Shown here: piece after piece, positions 22,216 through 33,837 of the stretch
Layout of the letters: each line of letters begins with the position of its first letter
Numbering within the stretch: the first letter of the stretch is position 1
Assembly: GCA_028023455.1 (NCBI GenBank)
Contig: JAQFVV010012394.1
Location: 28,473,010-28,537,009, forward strand
DNA length: 64,000 nt
Reading direction: 5' to 3'
From: Epiperipatus broadwayi
Lineage: Eukaryota; Onychophora; Udeonychophora; Euonychophora; Peripatidae
Made by a program: the position numbers and the translations under genes
The notes under the pieces: generated by a model
Told to the model about the DNA's origin: nothing
Database searches by the model: none
What the model saw: the letters and a program-made list of their open reading frames with translations, nothing else

Positions 22216-24156
22216 ATACTTCAAGAATGTTGATGGAATAGATATTTAAGTATGTATATTTTTTAAAAAAATCATCTTTCTGCCTTTTTTAACCCTTGTG
22301 TTTATTTTGATTTGTGATCATTTTGTGTACTTTAGTGTATTCTTTTTAATGTTGGTTGACTCGTTTATTATTTTGAAACTCGAAGAACATATCAATCATA
22401 TTTTTCTATCATTTGCATTCATTTACATAATTTTTTCCATGTGTCTGATATTAGTATTTTTTTTTTTATACTTTGCCAAAAATAAATATTGTGTTTATAT
22501 ATTTCTTCTTATTCTAATTCTTTTTATTTTGTGGTTATTTAAAATATAAAATTTGCATATTTCATGTAAATTTTCTACACTCAGTGGTACATAATATAAT
22601 GAATTCTAGACGTTTTCAAACTCACTACACTTCTTTGCCATATATGTTTTAGTGCAGTGTTAGAAAGCAAAACTTTGGATAAAGTCATTGTATGGATTCT
22701 ATTTCTGTTCAAACTTCTTATGAATTCTCAAATAAAGCCATTTAATTGTTTAATTTATATATTTAAAAATATATAAAACAGTTTGAACTATATTAAATTA
22801 TTTGCAAGTATATTTTTAAAGACTAGAAAGATAATTACATTTAATGTCTCTCCTTTCCTATGCAAGGATGTATTTTTCAACCTTTCTTTTGGTTTCCTCA
22901 TTTCAAGATGTCTTGAATAATTATAAAAATTGATTTATAAAAAAGTAACAAAAATATCAATATGTAATAGCTGTTATAGAAAATATATATTATAATTATA
23001 TATTAAAGGCCTTTCAGGTACATGGCTTTCTGCCCTTATCAAATGTTAACATTTGCTTTAATAATATTATTCTACTTGTAATGTTGCATTGATGTACTAT
23101 TTTAAATTAATGCATTTTTTTAAGATTTTATGTGTCATGTTAGTTATTCATACTTATGTTTTTATTGGTTAGAAAAACAATTTGCTTGTTTTTGCATGTT
23201 TTGTATTATTGAGTGACTTATTTAAGCAATTATATTACCTAACGTTTCAGAATGCATTTAAATGTTTTAGATTTTGTTTTAATAGTCAGGAATGCATTTA
23301 TAATCTTTATATTATATATATAAACATTGGGACAACTTTTAAAATGTATACAACTTGAAATCTTAATATACGTAGATGACTATTAAATTCAAACATATCT
23401 AATTCAAAAATGTTTATTAGCTGAGGAAAATTATATTGCTTTGATTTATTGTTTTAATTACTGCTCTTTGAAATTCTGTGTTGATGTAAATAGAATATGT
23501 TTCTATTTTATTGTCATGTTGTCATTAATAAAATAAATTTATATAGTAAACAAAAAATATTTATATGTACAAAAAAAACTATTAATAATAAAATTAATGT
23601 TTATATTAATTTTTAAAACAGAATTCGAAGGCAATAAGTTTATTGCTGAAATCAGAAAATTTCATATAAAAAAAAAGATTCTAGAACCAGGAAATTATTA
23701 TGTTGATGGTATTTAAAAAATGAATATTACATTAGTGTTATAGAAATTAATTTTGTATAAAGAATTCATTTGTTCTACTTTACTATTTTTAAATGTTTGA
23801 TTGATTGCTCAAGATACCAGTTGATATTTTAACACCATAGTGAATGACACATCAATTCTATTAAATGAGCCAGAATGAATTGTTTTAATTTTTCTCAGAA
23901 TTAAAATTAATCCAAGAACCCTTCTTACCAATCGCATTATTTGATGGCCTTGGAATTTTTTTTTTTGTAATAAAAAGTTACCAATATAAAAAAAAAGGAC
24001 CTACTGCATTAACCAAGTACTAAATAAATGGTTTATTGTTCTGGGGGGGGGGGTGTCATAAAAAGTTTGACCCAAAAACAAAAGTGACAGTTAACTATGA
24101 TCTAAACCATTATAACATCATATGACTATCTTTTTTAATGTTTGCACAGGCTTTAA
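22216..24156. other. mostly unrecognised; SINE-2 trace and a G9 run
   Basis: A tRNA-like 'TTTTAGTGCAGTGTTAGAAAG' start at about 22650 with the tail AAACTTCTTATGAATTCTCA near 22709-22728 resembles SINE-2. A G-run lies at 24043-24052. The hydrophobic 83-codon frame at 22298-22549 is a by-product of T-rich DNA. Confidence 0.35.
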
Positions 24157-24572
24157 AACAGTAGCAAATTTCTCTATACAATAGTGCCACCTAGTGCAAG
24201 GTCTAATAATCAATAGATGCTTGAAGAGACAAAAAAATATACTGAATAGTATTCAGATTTGTATGACTATACAAGTAAAATTAGTTTGGATTGAAAATAT
24301 TTTGTTTTCATTTCAGGCTGATAGTTTTATAGTCAACTAAAAAGGTAAAAGGTGGGTTATAGTGCATTAGATCCAAAGATACAGGTGTGCTAATTTCAGG
24401 TTCAAAGCTTCTCACTGCTGAAAAGTATAAGCTAGACACTAGTATGGTGACATTGGATGATAAGGCAATAGATGGGCATTAAAATACACAGGCTTTCAAC
24501 ATCTATTGATCACTATAGCTTGCATCAGATGGTACTATTGTGTGAAGAAATTTGCTACTGTTTGGACTGTTT
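24157..24572 (+). mobile_element. HHR family A, copy A2 (foldback ends, decayed ribozyme)
   Basis: Ends are inverted: AAACAGTAGCAAATTTCTCT at about 24159 and AGAAATTTGCTACTGTTT to about 24571. Inside lie family A blocks (TTGGATTGAAAATATTTTGT, GTGCATTAGATCC). The ribozyme site reads CUGCUGAAAAGUAUAAGCUAGACACUAG..., with core changes at several residues, so it is inactive. Confidence 0.65.
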
Positions 24573-25284
24573 TATGAATCTTAAGCTTTAGTCTGCCGCC
24601 CTTGCAATGAAGCTATATAGTGCAATGAAAGCAAGTTATTTTGAATATCCTTGTTACGTGAAATAATGTAGCACTGATTTTTTGTAAGATTTTACAAATT
24701 CTTGCTTAGGTTTGGCCAGGTAAGGTATAGGCATTATTATAAAAAGTCAATATTTGACTTTCGTTAAAATGTTTAGCTAATTAATAAAATGCATTAGAAA
24801 TTTATTTGGAATATCTTTATATTTAAAAAAAATTAAACTTTTAACTATTTTATTACATAAATGAAATGTAGACGTTTAATAATTTCATTTAGAAGTAGAA
24901 TCGAAACATTTGTGCATCGATTGTTTAAGTATGGATTAACTAGCAGTAGGATACAACAAGCAGTTGATAACGTTTGACCATTGTTGATGATCATATATTG
25001 CTTTTAATATCTTAATCTCTTCTTGCACCTCAACTTTAGGCTGCATCATAAACTTTAATGAGCGTCACCACATTGCTAAAATGCATGATTACTGTTTAAA
25101 TACTTCATACATTTAGAAGTGGAGTGTGTGTTGTTTTTATGAGACAGTTTTAAACATCTTTTACAATAATTAATTTTTAACAGTATGAAAATAGTCTATT
25201 AAAATTTGGCATAATGTTTAGATTTAATCTGTTTCAGCCCTTTCTTAAGTATTATGTAGCTGTCCTTAAGTCTCCTTTCTTGCA
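24573..25284. other. no recognised feature
   Basis: AT-rich DNA; nothing supported. Confidence 0.4.
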
Positions 25285-25394
25285 TGGTTTAATGTAGTGG
25301 AATGTTGAATTCTATTGCTTAAGATCTATGAATTGTCACAGTTTTATCATTCTGGTACTTAAATCTCTTATGAATTCCTAAGCAATAAATTAAT
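25285..25394 (+). mobile_element. SINE-2-like copy upstream of the previous
   Basis: TGGTTTAATGTAGTGGAATG as head and AAATCTCTTATGAATTCCTA / AGCAATAAA as tail match the SINE-2 pattern. It directly precedes the copy at 25395, so the two are tandem. Confidence 0.42.
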
Positions 25395-25535
25395 TATTTA
25401 CTCTGTAGTATATAGTGCAGTGGTAGAGTAGTGGACTTTTGAGCTCAGGTTCTTGAATTGTGGATTAGCTCCATCACTTCCGAAACTTAAACTTCTATGA
25501 GTTCCCAACCAATAAACCATTCGATTATTATTAAT
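25395..25535 (+). mobile_element. SINE-2 (tRNA-derived), best copy
   Basis: A tRNA-like head TATAGTGCAGTGGTAGAGTA (box A) is followed by GGTTCTTGAATTGTGG (decayed box B), then the tail CTTCTATGAGTTCCCAACCA and AATAAACC. The same order, with TTCTTATGAATTCCTAAGCA as tail, is seen just upstream (25285-25390), near 22650-22745, at 41929-42010 and at 58760-58870. Family membership is clear by the shared tail; no target duplication was resolved. Confidence 0.5.
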
Positions 25536-25885
25536 AATATTAAATAGTGCTATCACACTTATAACGTAAAGCTGTATAATTAATATCAATTAGTCAATTA
25601 AAATGGCTGAGCACTTTCGAGAAACTGTACTTCTCATAATCATAGCCAGTTCTGACTCATTCGATGAAATCATTCTATCAGTATAATGTGCAAATTCTAT
25701 GCAAATGAGTTAATTAGACCATCTTTTTGATATAGCAAAACTTGCTTTTTTACGATTAATGGTGAAGGAGTCCTATGCTATGAAGTAAGCCTTCTTTATC
25801 TTAATATTTATTAATCACAAACAATAATTTTTTTAAAATTATTAATAAAAAATGAATTATTTTATGGTAATATTTGTATTTGAAT
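25536..25885. other. no recognised feature
   Basis: AT-rich DNA; nothing supported. Confidence 0.4.
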
Positions 25886-26363
25886 GGTGAATAAAAGAAA
25901 AGTTATTTTAGTATGTAGGACATCATTTCCATCAGGTAATCATCATTTCATATGCTTACACAGGCTGTGTAAGCATATAAAATTGGTGATTACACGATGT
26001 TTTGATAGTTTTACACCTGCCCATGGGATAATTGCAACTGCAAGTTTTGAAAAAACAAATACACCAAAATGTATAGATGCTGAACTGAGTTCAGATTTAT
26101 ATGACTATACAAGCAAATGAGCTTGGATTGAAAACATTATTGTGTTTTTATCTTAGTTTCCTAGCTTTGTAGTTAAGTAAATAGATAAAAGGTGATTGCT
26201 TGAGGGTTGCATTAATCTTAATGTCTAGATGAAGTGCTAAATCCAAGGCTCCTCATGGTGAAAGCCACAAGCGATATTGCTTAAGTAGCACTAGACAGGG
26301 ATTTTATGCACCAATGTTTTTGCAACCATTAATTACTAAGGCTTGCACTTAGTGGCACTGCTA
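25886..26363 (+). mobile_element. HHR family A, copy A3, interrupted by a LINE
   Basis: It begins with a small palindrome (TGCTTACACAGGCTGTGTAAGCA near 25954) formed by an inverted 5' piece against the 3' end of a unit (GGTGATTACACGATG), then a unit with CTGAACTGAGTTCAGA and GCTTGGATTGAAAACATTA. The ribozyme region (CUCAUGGUGAAAGCCACAAG) is decayed. It breaks off in CTTGCACTTAGTGGCACTG where other copies continue, and LINE coding sequence follows. Confidence 0.62.
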
Positions 26364-27239
26364 CTGTTGTTAGCAGAGTTAACATATGGTAATGATGCAT
26401 TATGTATTAGTAAAGGAATATTAGATTATTTAGAAAAAGCTCAAAGGGAAGTAGGAAGACATGCATTGGATGCAGATGTATGGACAGCAAAGGAAGCAAT
26501 TCAAGGAGAAATGGGACGATCAAGTTTTCATATGAGAGATGCAAAAAGTAAAATGAAAATGTTTGGTAGGTTGCAGTTTATGGATAATAAAAGAATAGCC
26601 AAAATAGTATTGAATTGGGTTATGAGTAAAGGGCAGGTAACAAGATGGGTGAGAAAGGTAATGCGGTATGCAAAAGATTTGGATAAAGAATTTATATCAG
26701 TATATTTGTACAAAAGATGGGATGATTGTATTAGGATTGTTGAGTGTTATAGAGGTAAGGAATGGGATAAAAGAATAGATTTATTAATAAAGACTAGGGA
26801 GTTAGAGAGATGGAGAAATAGTATGGAGAGTAAAAAGAGTTTAAATATATATAGAAATAAACAGAATATTAGGTGCGAGTTAATATATGATAATACTAAG
26901 GAAAGTAGTTTATTGTTTAAGGCTCGAACAGGATCTTTAGCAACAAGAGAATATACATGTAAATGGAAAAATATGGGTGATTTATTTTGTAAATCATATA
27001 ATGAAGGAATAGAAAATATTAGGTATTTGTTAATTGAATGTAAATGCTTGAAAACAGAAAGGTTACATATAATGAAGTTATGGAAGAATAAATATGAAAA
27101 AAGTGATTATACAGAAAGTGAATTATTGGTTTTTATGCTGGGTTTGGGAAAAGATAAGGGGGATTTAGATATAAAGATCATTGAGTTGACAAAGATTATG
27201 TTGTGGAAATGGGATGGAGCAGAATATGGGAAAACTTAG
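26343..27239 (+). CDS. non-LTR retrotransposon (LINE) ORF2 C-terminus, open, 5'-truncated
   Basis: This is the longest open frame in the window (298 codons) and reads as the region after the reverse transcriptase of a LINE ORF2: 'LTYGNDALCISKGILDYLEK' then 'RALDA.. WTAKEAIQGEMGRSSF', matching the 'LLYG.E.. .....L..LE..Q..V.R.ALGA......EAL+GE+GW+SF' pattern of many animal LINEs. Near the end is a zinc-binding-like C-terminus (C..  FC...NEGIENIRYLLIEC) in which the usual histidine is tyrosine. It has no ATG; the frame starts with TTG inside the flanking family A repeat, and LINE homology starts at about 26375. It encodes no reverse transcriptase core or endonuclease, so it is not functional as it stands. 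The lack of any stop over 860 bp suggests a recent insertion. Confidence 0.8.
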   Translation: MHLVALLLLLAELTYGNDALCISKGILDYLEKAQREVGRHALDADVWTAKEAIQGEMGRSSFHMRDAKSKMKMFGRLQFMDNKRIAKIVLNWVMSKGQVTRWVRKVMRYAKDLDKEFISVYLYKRWDDCIRIVECYRGKEWDKRIDLLIKTRELERWRNSMESKKSLNIYRNKQNIRCELIYDNTKESSLLFKARTGSLATREYTCKWKNMGDLFCKSYNEGIENIRYLLIECKCLKTERLHIMKLWKNKYEKSDYTESELLVFMLGLGKDKGDLDIKIIELTKIMLWKWDGAEYGKT

Positions 27240-27338
27240 AGTGGGGAATGAAAAATAAAGTGGCTAACAGGTTTATCTGGCATAATTGCTGAGATATTCT
27301 TGACTTCGTTTAAGGAGAAGCCACAGTACATCACATCA
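27240..27338 (+). repeat. LINE 3' UTR and ACATC tail
   Basis: The short 3' region after the stop ends in a run ACATCACATCACATCA (27325-27340). Such short tandem tails mark the 3' end of L2/CR1/RTE-like LINEs. No matching target duplication upstream of 26343 was found. Confidence 0.55.
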
Positions 27339-28860
27339 CATCATTTAGTCAGAAAGTTATTAATATTATTAGCAGGGCTTTAGATATGGTTTCATTTTAT
27401 ATTTATAATTTTTTTTCATTGTATATACTTTAATTTCTAATTGATAGACAAAGTTTAAGAAGATTATAATAGTAAAAAAGAAAGTAAACGTTTAATTAGT
27501 AATTCGAAATCAAATAATGTTTAAGCACCGATGTTGTAGGTTAAGCACAGTTTCATTCATTTGATGAACAGATTTTTTGTATTTATTTCAGCTGTGAATA
27601 GTTGTGGCATGAGTCTGTTAAATCATAAACAACATTGCTGTAATTAAAACTTAGGCATTTATAAACATATAGTAATCATATTTTTAAATCCGAAACTGTT
27701 TTTACAATAATTCTCCATTTTTTTTTTTTTTTTTTTTGTGTCTATACAGTGTAAATTTATCCAACGTAATTATAACCCTTGCTTGTTCAATTTAATATAT
27801 TTTCAATTTTATGTATGTTTTTAATTAATTGAGATTGAGCTTTATGCAAAAAAGTGAAGCTTGTCTAACTCTTATAAAGTTATATGGCTTAAAAATGTTT
27901 GTCATGTGGAAAAAATGATAATCTCTATTAAAATGTATCCAAGCACAGCCTTAAAATAAATTGTAACTATTTAAAATAATATGAAAATTTATGAGATTCT
28001 CGAAGTGAAGTCCGTTATCTTTTATTTTAAAATTGCCTTTTTACGTCCCTCCATTCCCCCAAAGTAATTTTTTTTGTAATTATAATATTACCATTTATAC
28101 CATTGTATTCTCCAGTTTTTTTTTGTTTTTTAAACTAATTTTGATTTATAAACAAATTTTCCCATGTGAATTTCACTAGTTATATATATCATTATTTATG
28201 TAAATTACAACTTGTAAAATTATAGAAGTCATTTTTCAAATTCTAAATAATAAATTTCCTGCATTTTAAAAGTGTTTTATAAATTTAGTTATAAAAAGAC
28301 AATTTGAAAAAAAAAAAAAACAATAGGAAAAATGTAGAGCATACATAAAAAAAAATTTAAATAAATTAATACTTTATAAATACCAAGAACCCCCCCTCCC
28401 CCCATAGTCATTATTTTTAACACAAAATCTTTTAAATCATGATATACTGTATGAAACATTTTTTTATTTTGTATCCATGTGCATGTTATATTGTAATGTC
28501 TCCTGTAGTCAACCATTTTTTATGGTTAAGGATTATTTCTTTAAAATATTTATAGGACTATATATAAGATGTAATGTATTTTGATATATATATATACTGC
28601 ATGCTTATACATGTAATGTGCACCCATTTTTTTCATTAAAAATTTCAAATTTCTTTGAAAACTTATTATAAAAATCTTTAATGAATATTATCTATAATAA
28701 TAATAGATACTACACAGAAAGTTGCTTTATTAATCATTTTAATCCCAGAAACATGAAAATTTCTCATCACTTTCATTTGCTTCCATCTTGCTTATCTGGC
28801 TCATTACTACAATTGCCTTTTCTCCTGTATTGCAATTGGCATTAGAAAGTTCTAATTTTA
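27339..28860. other. no recognised feature; poly-T and C6TC6 motif
   Basis: A T17-type run lies at about 27719-27737 and a CCCCCCTCCCCCC motif at 28390-28403. No frame is supported. Confidence 0.4.
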
Positions 28861-29497
28861 ATGATTTTATGATTTGTTTTTTTGATACTGTCCCATGGTT
28901 TTTCACACAACCACACAACGGATTAATACCCAGCTTTTTACATTTTTCTTGCTAGTGTTAAATTATCACTTTCTGATATTGATCAATTTTACAAAAAAAC
29001 AATAACTAACCAAATAATTAAAGATAAACCTCAAATTAGCCTCCCTTATATCCTCAAATTATCACAACAGTTTATAAAGGGTTTAGCTGGTGAATTTAAG
29101 ATTGGCTTCCGCACTCTCCCTAATACTAATAGACTAATTAATAATTCGGACAGAATGGATCCATCTCAGACACCCCAGGTTGTATACAGTATTTCATGCC
29201 CTCAGGCTGGATGCAGTGCCATATACTACGGGGAAACCAAGGCCACTGTTCATAATAGAGCTGCTCAACACATGTATACGTATAGAAGAGCAAAAAAGAA
29301 TAATGATAACCTCAATATTTTTTGAACATGAGAAGCAGGCTGGCCATGTGTTTGAACCCTGCAACCCTAAGATAGTATGTTCTGAAGCCAATGATTGCAA
29401 AAGAAAAATCAAGGAGGCGTATTTTATTGTCAGTGATAACAGTGCCATAAATAGATGCGATACATGTTTTTCTATTTCGAAAAAATGGACAAATTAA
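28861..29497 (+). pseudogene. Penelope-like element: linker and GIY-YIG endonuclease, frameshifted
   Basis: From about 28990 one frame reads 'SDIDQFYKK', 'PYILKLSQQFIKGL', 'KIGFRTL', then 'QVVYSISCP..GCSAIYYGET..TVHNRAAQHM', the GIY-YIG nuclease start (VY/YYGET) of PLE proteins. A single extra T near 29321 shifts the frame; the rest ('EHEKQAGHVF', 'KIVCSEAND', 'KIKEAYFI', 'SAINRCDTC') continues in the other frame to the stop at 29497. Upstream, 'FTQPHNGLIPSFLHF' (28880-28950) may be the end of the reverse transcriptase. PLEs copy themselves with a telomerase-related RT and this endonuclease. The copy is dead. Confidence 0.82.
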
Positions 29498-30988
29498 TTC
29501 GCATTTGCATATTTTATTAGTTTATAACATCACAGCAATGTTTATAACTTATTTTGGCCATGAATATGAGGGAAAACCTCTAAAGTACTAGGCCTAAATT
29601 GATTTGATTTTTTTTGGTTAATACTTATAGCTTCTTCTGCAGCGGGTAAATCGCTTTTATATGATATTGTTATATGTATTTTATTTTTCTCTCTACTACA
29701 TATATATATATAGCATGCATACCATTTTTTCTGTCTAAATTTAAAGAGAAAAGTGTGTGATTATATATTTACAATAATTTATAATTAACACTATCAACAA
29801 TAAAAATTCTTTAATATAATACATACCTTTACATTCTTTTTTTAAATTTTTGTTTCCATATTATATATATTTTCTTATTACAAAGTTTTTTTTTTCATTC
29901 TAAATTTCTTCTATAAATTGTTTTTTAAACTATCAAGTAACTTTTTAAAAAAACTATCCATTTTTTTATTATATCTTTATCCTTAATTCTTGTTTATTTA
30001 TAATTGTTTATGTATCAAATTCTTACTATTATTCCTGTTTTTTTTTTAGCTGTTCTTCAGTTATACTTATTTTATATGTTTTAATATTTTTTAGCATTTT
30101 TATTTCAAAATTTGTTATGGCAAAACAAAGAAAAAAAAGTTTTGAACAGGAATAATAAGAATTTGGTGTATAAAAATTATAAGAGAATAATTATGAATAA
30201 TTAATCATAAATTAAAAATAATATAAAGCAAGTAAATATTTTAAAATTATTTGATAATTTAAAAAATTTACAGAGAAATTTAGAATGCAAAAAAAAACAA
30301 AAACAAACATTTGTAGTAAGAAAATATAAACTATATATATATATAATGATGAGAATGGAAATATAAAAAAGAAAGTAAAGGAAGAATTTTTATTATGTTA
30401 TTATTGTTTTTAAGTTATTATAAAAAGATTTTATCTTAGATATTGTATAATATATTAAAAATAATATATTTTGTAGGAATACATTCCTAAAATTGACTAT
30501 TAAAAATGATGAAAATGTAGTAGTGAGGTTGTAAGGTAATTATAAAAATATGAAAAGCAAATGATTTATGCAATAAATCTGGATCTAAAAAGATTAAGTG
30601 AGTGGAATATTTTACTTTGTTAAAAAATATTTCTTTTTTGAAGATAAGGTTTTTTTTTCTTTTAGTAAAAAATAACTTATTAATGAACTGTGAAAGAAAA
30701 GCACTTGACTTAAAAACAGTTTTTTATTTTATATGTTTAAAAACTAAATTTGAAAGTAAATGTGAAAATAGTAATGGTTTTTATAAAGTCATTATGTAAG
30801 AAGATTCATAAACATTTATAATATAAAGAATATGTGTTGGAGTAATATATTGATTTGTAATAAAATAATCATTATAAATGGCTTAATTGTTCATCTGTCA
30901 GCCATTAACAGTAGAAATAAGTAGGTTTTTTTTTTTAAAAAAAAATACTAAGTTTTTATTGATATTGATTTTGTAATAAATGTTTTAT
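29498..30988. other. no recognised feature
   Basis: Extremely AT-rich with (AT)n tracts at 29700 and 30330 and a T-run/A-run at 30929-30947. No supported frame. Confidence 0.45.
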
Positions 30989-30991
30989 ATA

Positions 30992-31503
30992 CACAGTGTG
31001 TTTCAGTGAAAATGTGACTGGGTCTCTCTTCAAACTGTCTGCAGTGCCATCTCTGAATCAATCCCTGCTTTAGGGAGCAGCATAATTGAGTTATTTACCC
31101 TTAAAAATTTAAGGCACTAATATGTCTTGATCACAGATTAAGACATTAAATGGTAATCATGTGTTTTACACTTAACCTGTTATGGAACACTACGCTAACA
31201 TTGAATTTTGCTTTAAATTGGGCAAAACTACTACGGAATTGTTTGAAATGATTCAGTGTGTATGACAGTGAAGCCATTAATTGCAAGAACATTTTCAAGT
31301 GGTTTCCATGATTTCGTGATGACAGAGAGCATTGATGACAATCTGTGAATATATAAAACATCATTTCATTTCTAACTCATGATCAATAAATTTTTTGTGT
31401 TAAATAGCTAAACTATTTGCTATGTAAAGCATGCTTCAATACAGGGATGATATTACAGGCAGATTGGAGAGAGAACCAATCACTTTTTCATTTGGACACA
31501 CTG
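30992..31503 (+). mobile_element. mariner-like element remnant
   Basis: The left end CACAGTGTGTTTCAGTG (after TA) and the right end CCAAATGAAAAAGTG.. inverted (TTTGGACACACTG to 31503) bracket 512 bp. Inner blocks TGGGTCTCTCTTCAAACTGT and GCAGATTGGAGAGAGAACC are mutual inverted copies. Near 31225-31340 the plus strand shows 'TTELFEMIQ', 'SEAIN.KNIFKWF', 'DDRE', the mariner HTH region, with stops. TA is not adjacent at the right end (AG intervenes). Confidence 0.7.
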
Positions 31504-31802
31504 AGTATTTATACAGGTAAACATTATAATCTGAAATCCCTGCTTCACCAGCTTTTTCAGATGAATTTTTTGAATTTCAAGACTATACCCTTCTATATCC
31601 TCACTGAAAATCAAATATAAACAATCTATGATTTTACTATCTGTAGGTTTAATCTCTTTATTCAGAATACTGAATGTTTACTATCGTAAATAGAGGGATT
31701 TGAACATAGGATTTTCAGTCTATATTTATCCTCCACACAATCTCAAGCAACCAGTATACATGTCCACACACATATGAAAAAGATGAGTCCCAATATATGT
31801 AT

Positions 31803-31846
31803 TTTACGCAGATCCAGGACTCATCAGTTGAGCCAGATCATAATCT
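31803..31846 (-). ncRNA. decayed hammerhead ribozyme (family B), other arm
   Basis: On the minus strand CUCAA-CUGAUGAG is intact, but stem II is unpaired (UCCUGGAUCUGCGU) and GAAA reads AAAA, so it should be inactive. Confidence 0.5.
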
Positions 31847-32258
31847 CCCACATGTATATACAATCACTGTTCGGCTTATATTAGAATAGCAATTTCTGAA
31901 ACTTTAATAGACAAGCTTCAATCTTCTCACCTTTCCAATAATTCAACTGTCCATGTCATTGAAAAAGCAGCAATGGGAAACACAGCTCTTGATGGATCTG
32001 ATATTGTAGTCATATCTATATAAATATTATGTCAATATAAATGGATACATAATGATCCAGTAATATGAGGGATTAGGTTGCTGTAATGGCTATATTGATA
32101 TGACTACAATATCAGATCCAGAAAGGGCATTGTTCCATCATTGGTTTTTCAATTGGAAGGGTGAGAAGATTGAAGCCTGTCCATTAAAGTTTAATTTATT
32201 GCTATCTTAATATAAGCAGAGCACTGATTGCATATATATGTAGGATTTTATGGTCTTG

Positions 32259-32302
32259 CCCAACTGATGAGTGCTGGTTCTGCATGAAATATGTATATTG
32301 GG
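32259..32302 (+). ncRNA. hammerhead ribozyme (family B)
   Basis: Stem I has five pairs (CCCAA/UUGGG); CUGAUGA; stem II UGCUG-GUU-CUGCA with one mismatch; GAAA; stem III AU/AU with loop AUGU; cleavage triplet AUA. The core is complete. AUA is an accepted cleavage triplet but usually slower than GUC. Confidence 0.68.
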
Positions 32303-32412
32303 AATCATTTATCTTTTTCACATGAGTGGTCATGTGTATTGGTTGTTTGAGTTGGAATGGAGGATGAATAAAGCCTGAAAATTCTAAGATCAACTCCCTC
32401 TGTTTGTCTGTA

Positions 32413-33110
32413 GTTTTATTTATATATAAATATTGTCCATATTATTGCATAAATTTATCATAGGATCATCTTTGAAATTTTACTTTGATGATAGATTATT
32501 TTGAATAATAGATATTTGGATTAATAGTATCACACCTGTACTGGTTTTCACCACAATTTTACCTTATTATTTCACTCAAATAATTTAAAAGCCTTGTAAA
32601 GGAGCTTGAAAAATCAGTTAAATGGTAATTCTTTTCTACATTTTTCAGCTTAATTTATTGTTCCAGTTAATATATTTTGTAAAATATTTATTAATTTACA
32701 TCTTAATAATTCTAATTACTTCACACATTTATAAATATTTTATTACTACTGTTAAAATTTAGAATTAATACCTACTGTTATGTAAATTAATTTTGTAAAC
32801 AATTACATTTTTGCATATTGTTTTATCTTATAACAATCCAGTACTGGCATTAAAATGTTCAACTTGTTTATAAGATATTTTATTGATGTCAAATTATTTG
32901 GAAAGGTAGACTGAAAAATTGGGAATATGTTAGTTTAAACAATTTATTTACAGTAATCACCAAGTTGAGGGTTTTTTTTTACATCTGCAGTTTTTGTCTT
33001 ATTTACTTTACATTCATTACATGATTTCTTCTTTTGTTTAGTTTATTTGCAAACATCTTAAATATTGTGATAGTTACTCCATATTAGGGCTGTCTCAACT
33101 GATGTTAACC
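32413..33110. other. no recognised feature
   Basis: AT-rich DNA; nothing supported. Confidence 0.4.
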
Positions 33111-33233
33111 TAAAATGAAAATAATTGTTAAACTGAAAACCTAGAGCTACAAAACGATAATTATTAAACAGGAAACCTGGAGCTATGAAGTGGAAAGAAG
33201 CTAAATGGATAAAATAACTATTGAAAAAGCTAT

Positions 33234-33379
33234 AATAAGAAAGATTACAACCTGGAGTCAAGAAGCTGACCTAAGTCCTATTTGTGGATTACCAGAAGAG
33301 ATACTCAATAAGAAAGATTACAACCTGGAGTCAAGAAGCTGACCTAAGTCCTATTTGTGGATTACCAGAAGAGATACTC
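33234..33379. repeat. tandem duplication, period 73 bp, two copies
   Basis: The block starting AATAAGAAAGATTACAACCT at 33234 recurs at 33307 without visible differences. Just upstream (33135-33190) a looser duplication of CCTGGAGCTA-type sequence is present. The near identity suggests a recent event. Confidence 0.85.
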
Positions 33380-33837
33380 AAGTAGGCAATTAGAAGGTAG
33401 CATTTAAAAAAAAGAAAGAAAAATCTACAATAAAATAAGATATTGTAGGGTGTAAAATCTAATAATACATTTATAAATGTTACTTTATAAAGAAATAGTT
33501 GAAAACATTGAATAATTTTATTTTTTGTTTGTTTTTATTGAAGAGATTTTTCTTTTACTTAGTTAAAATTTAATGGTACATCTTTATTTACAAAAGGAGA
33601 GAAAGATTGAAATTAAATTTGATTTTTCTTTATTGTGAAATATTTTTTTAGGGTTTGATTACTGTAAGAGAAGAGGTTATTTAAATTAAATGTTAATTAA
33701 TGAAAAAGAATCAGAAGGGAATTATAACTATGTGTTAAATGAAGTTATCATGTGTATTGCATAGATAGGGTTGATAAATGTATTTACTTTGCCTTTGTTA
33801 CATTATCATTTTTTAAATTTCCAAATTTTTTTTTTTG
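33380..33837. other. no recognised feature
   Basis: AT-rich DNA; nothing supported. Confidence 0.4.

Larger units (their letters stand above)
31690..32412. mobile_element. HHR family B palindrome, copy B3
   Basis: Two inverted arms of about 290 bp (about 31690-31985 and 32115-32410) surround a spacer near 32000-32110. Mirrored markers include GATGGATCTGATATTGTAGTC against GACTACAATATCAGATCCA, and GGTGAGAAGATTGAAGCCTG against its reverse near 31915. Each arm has a ribozyme region: decayed on the minus strand at 31803-31846 and better preserved on the plus strand at 32259-32302. The palindrome may be the self-priming or 5'-inversion product of a unit. Confidence 0.7.

Noticed and set aside
22298-22549. 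83-codon hydrophobic frame resembling a small membrane protein
   Set aside because: T-rich DNA gives F, L and I codons by chance; no start context, neighbours or family pattern.
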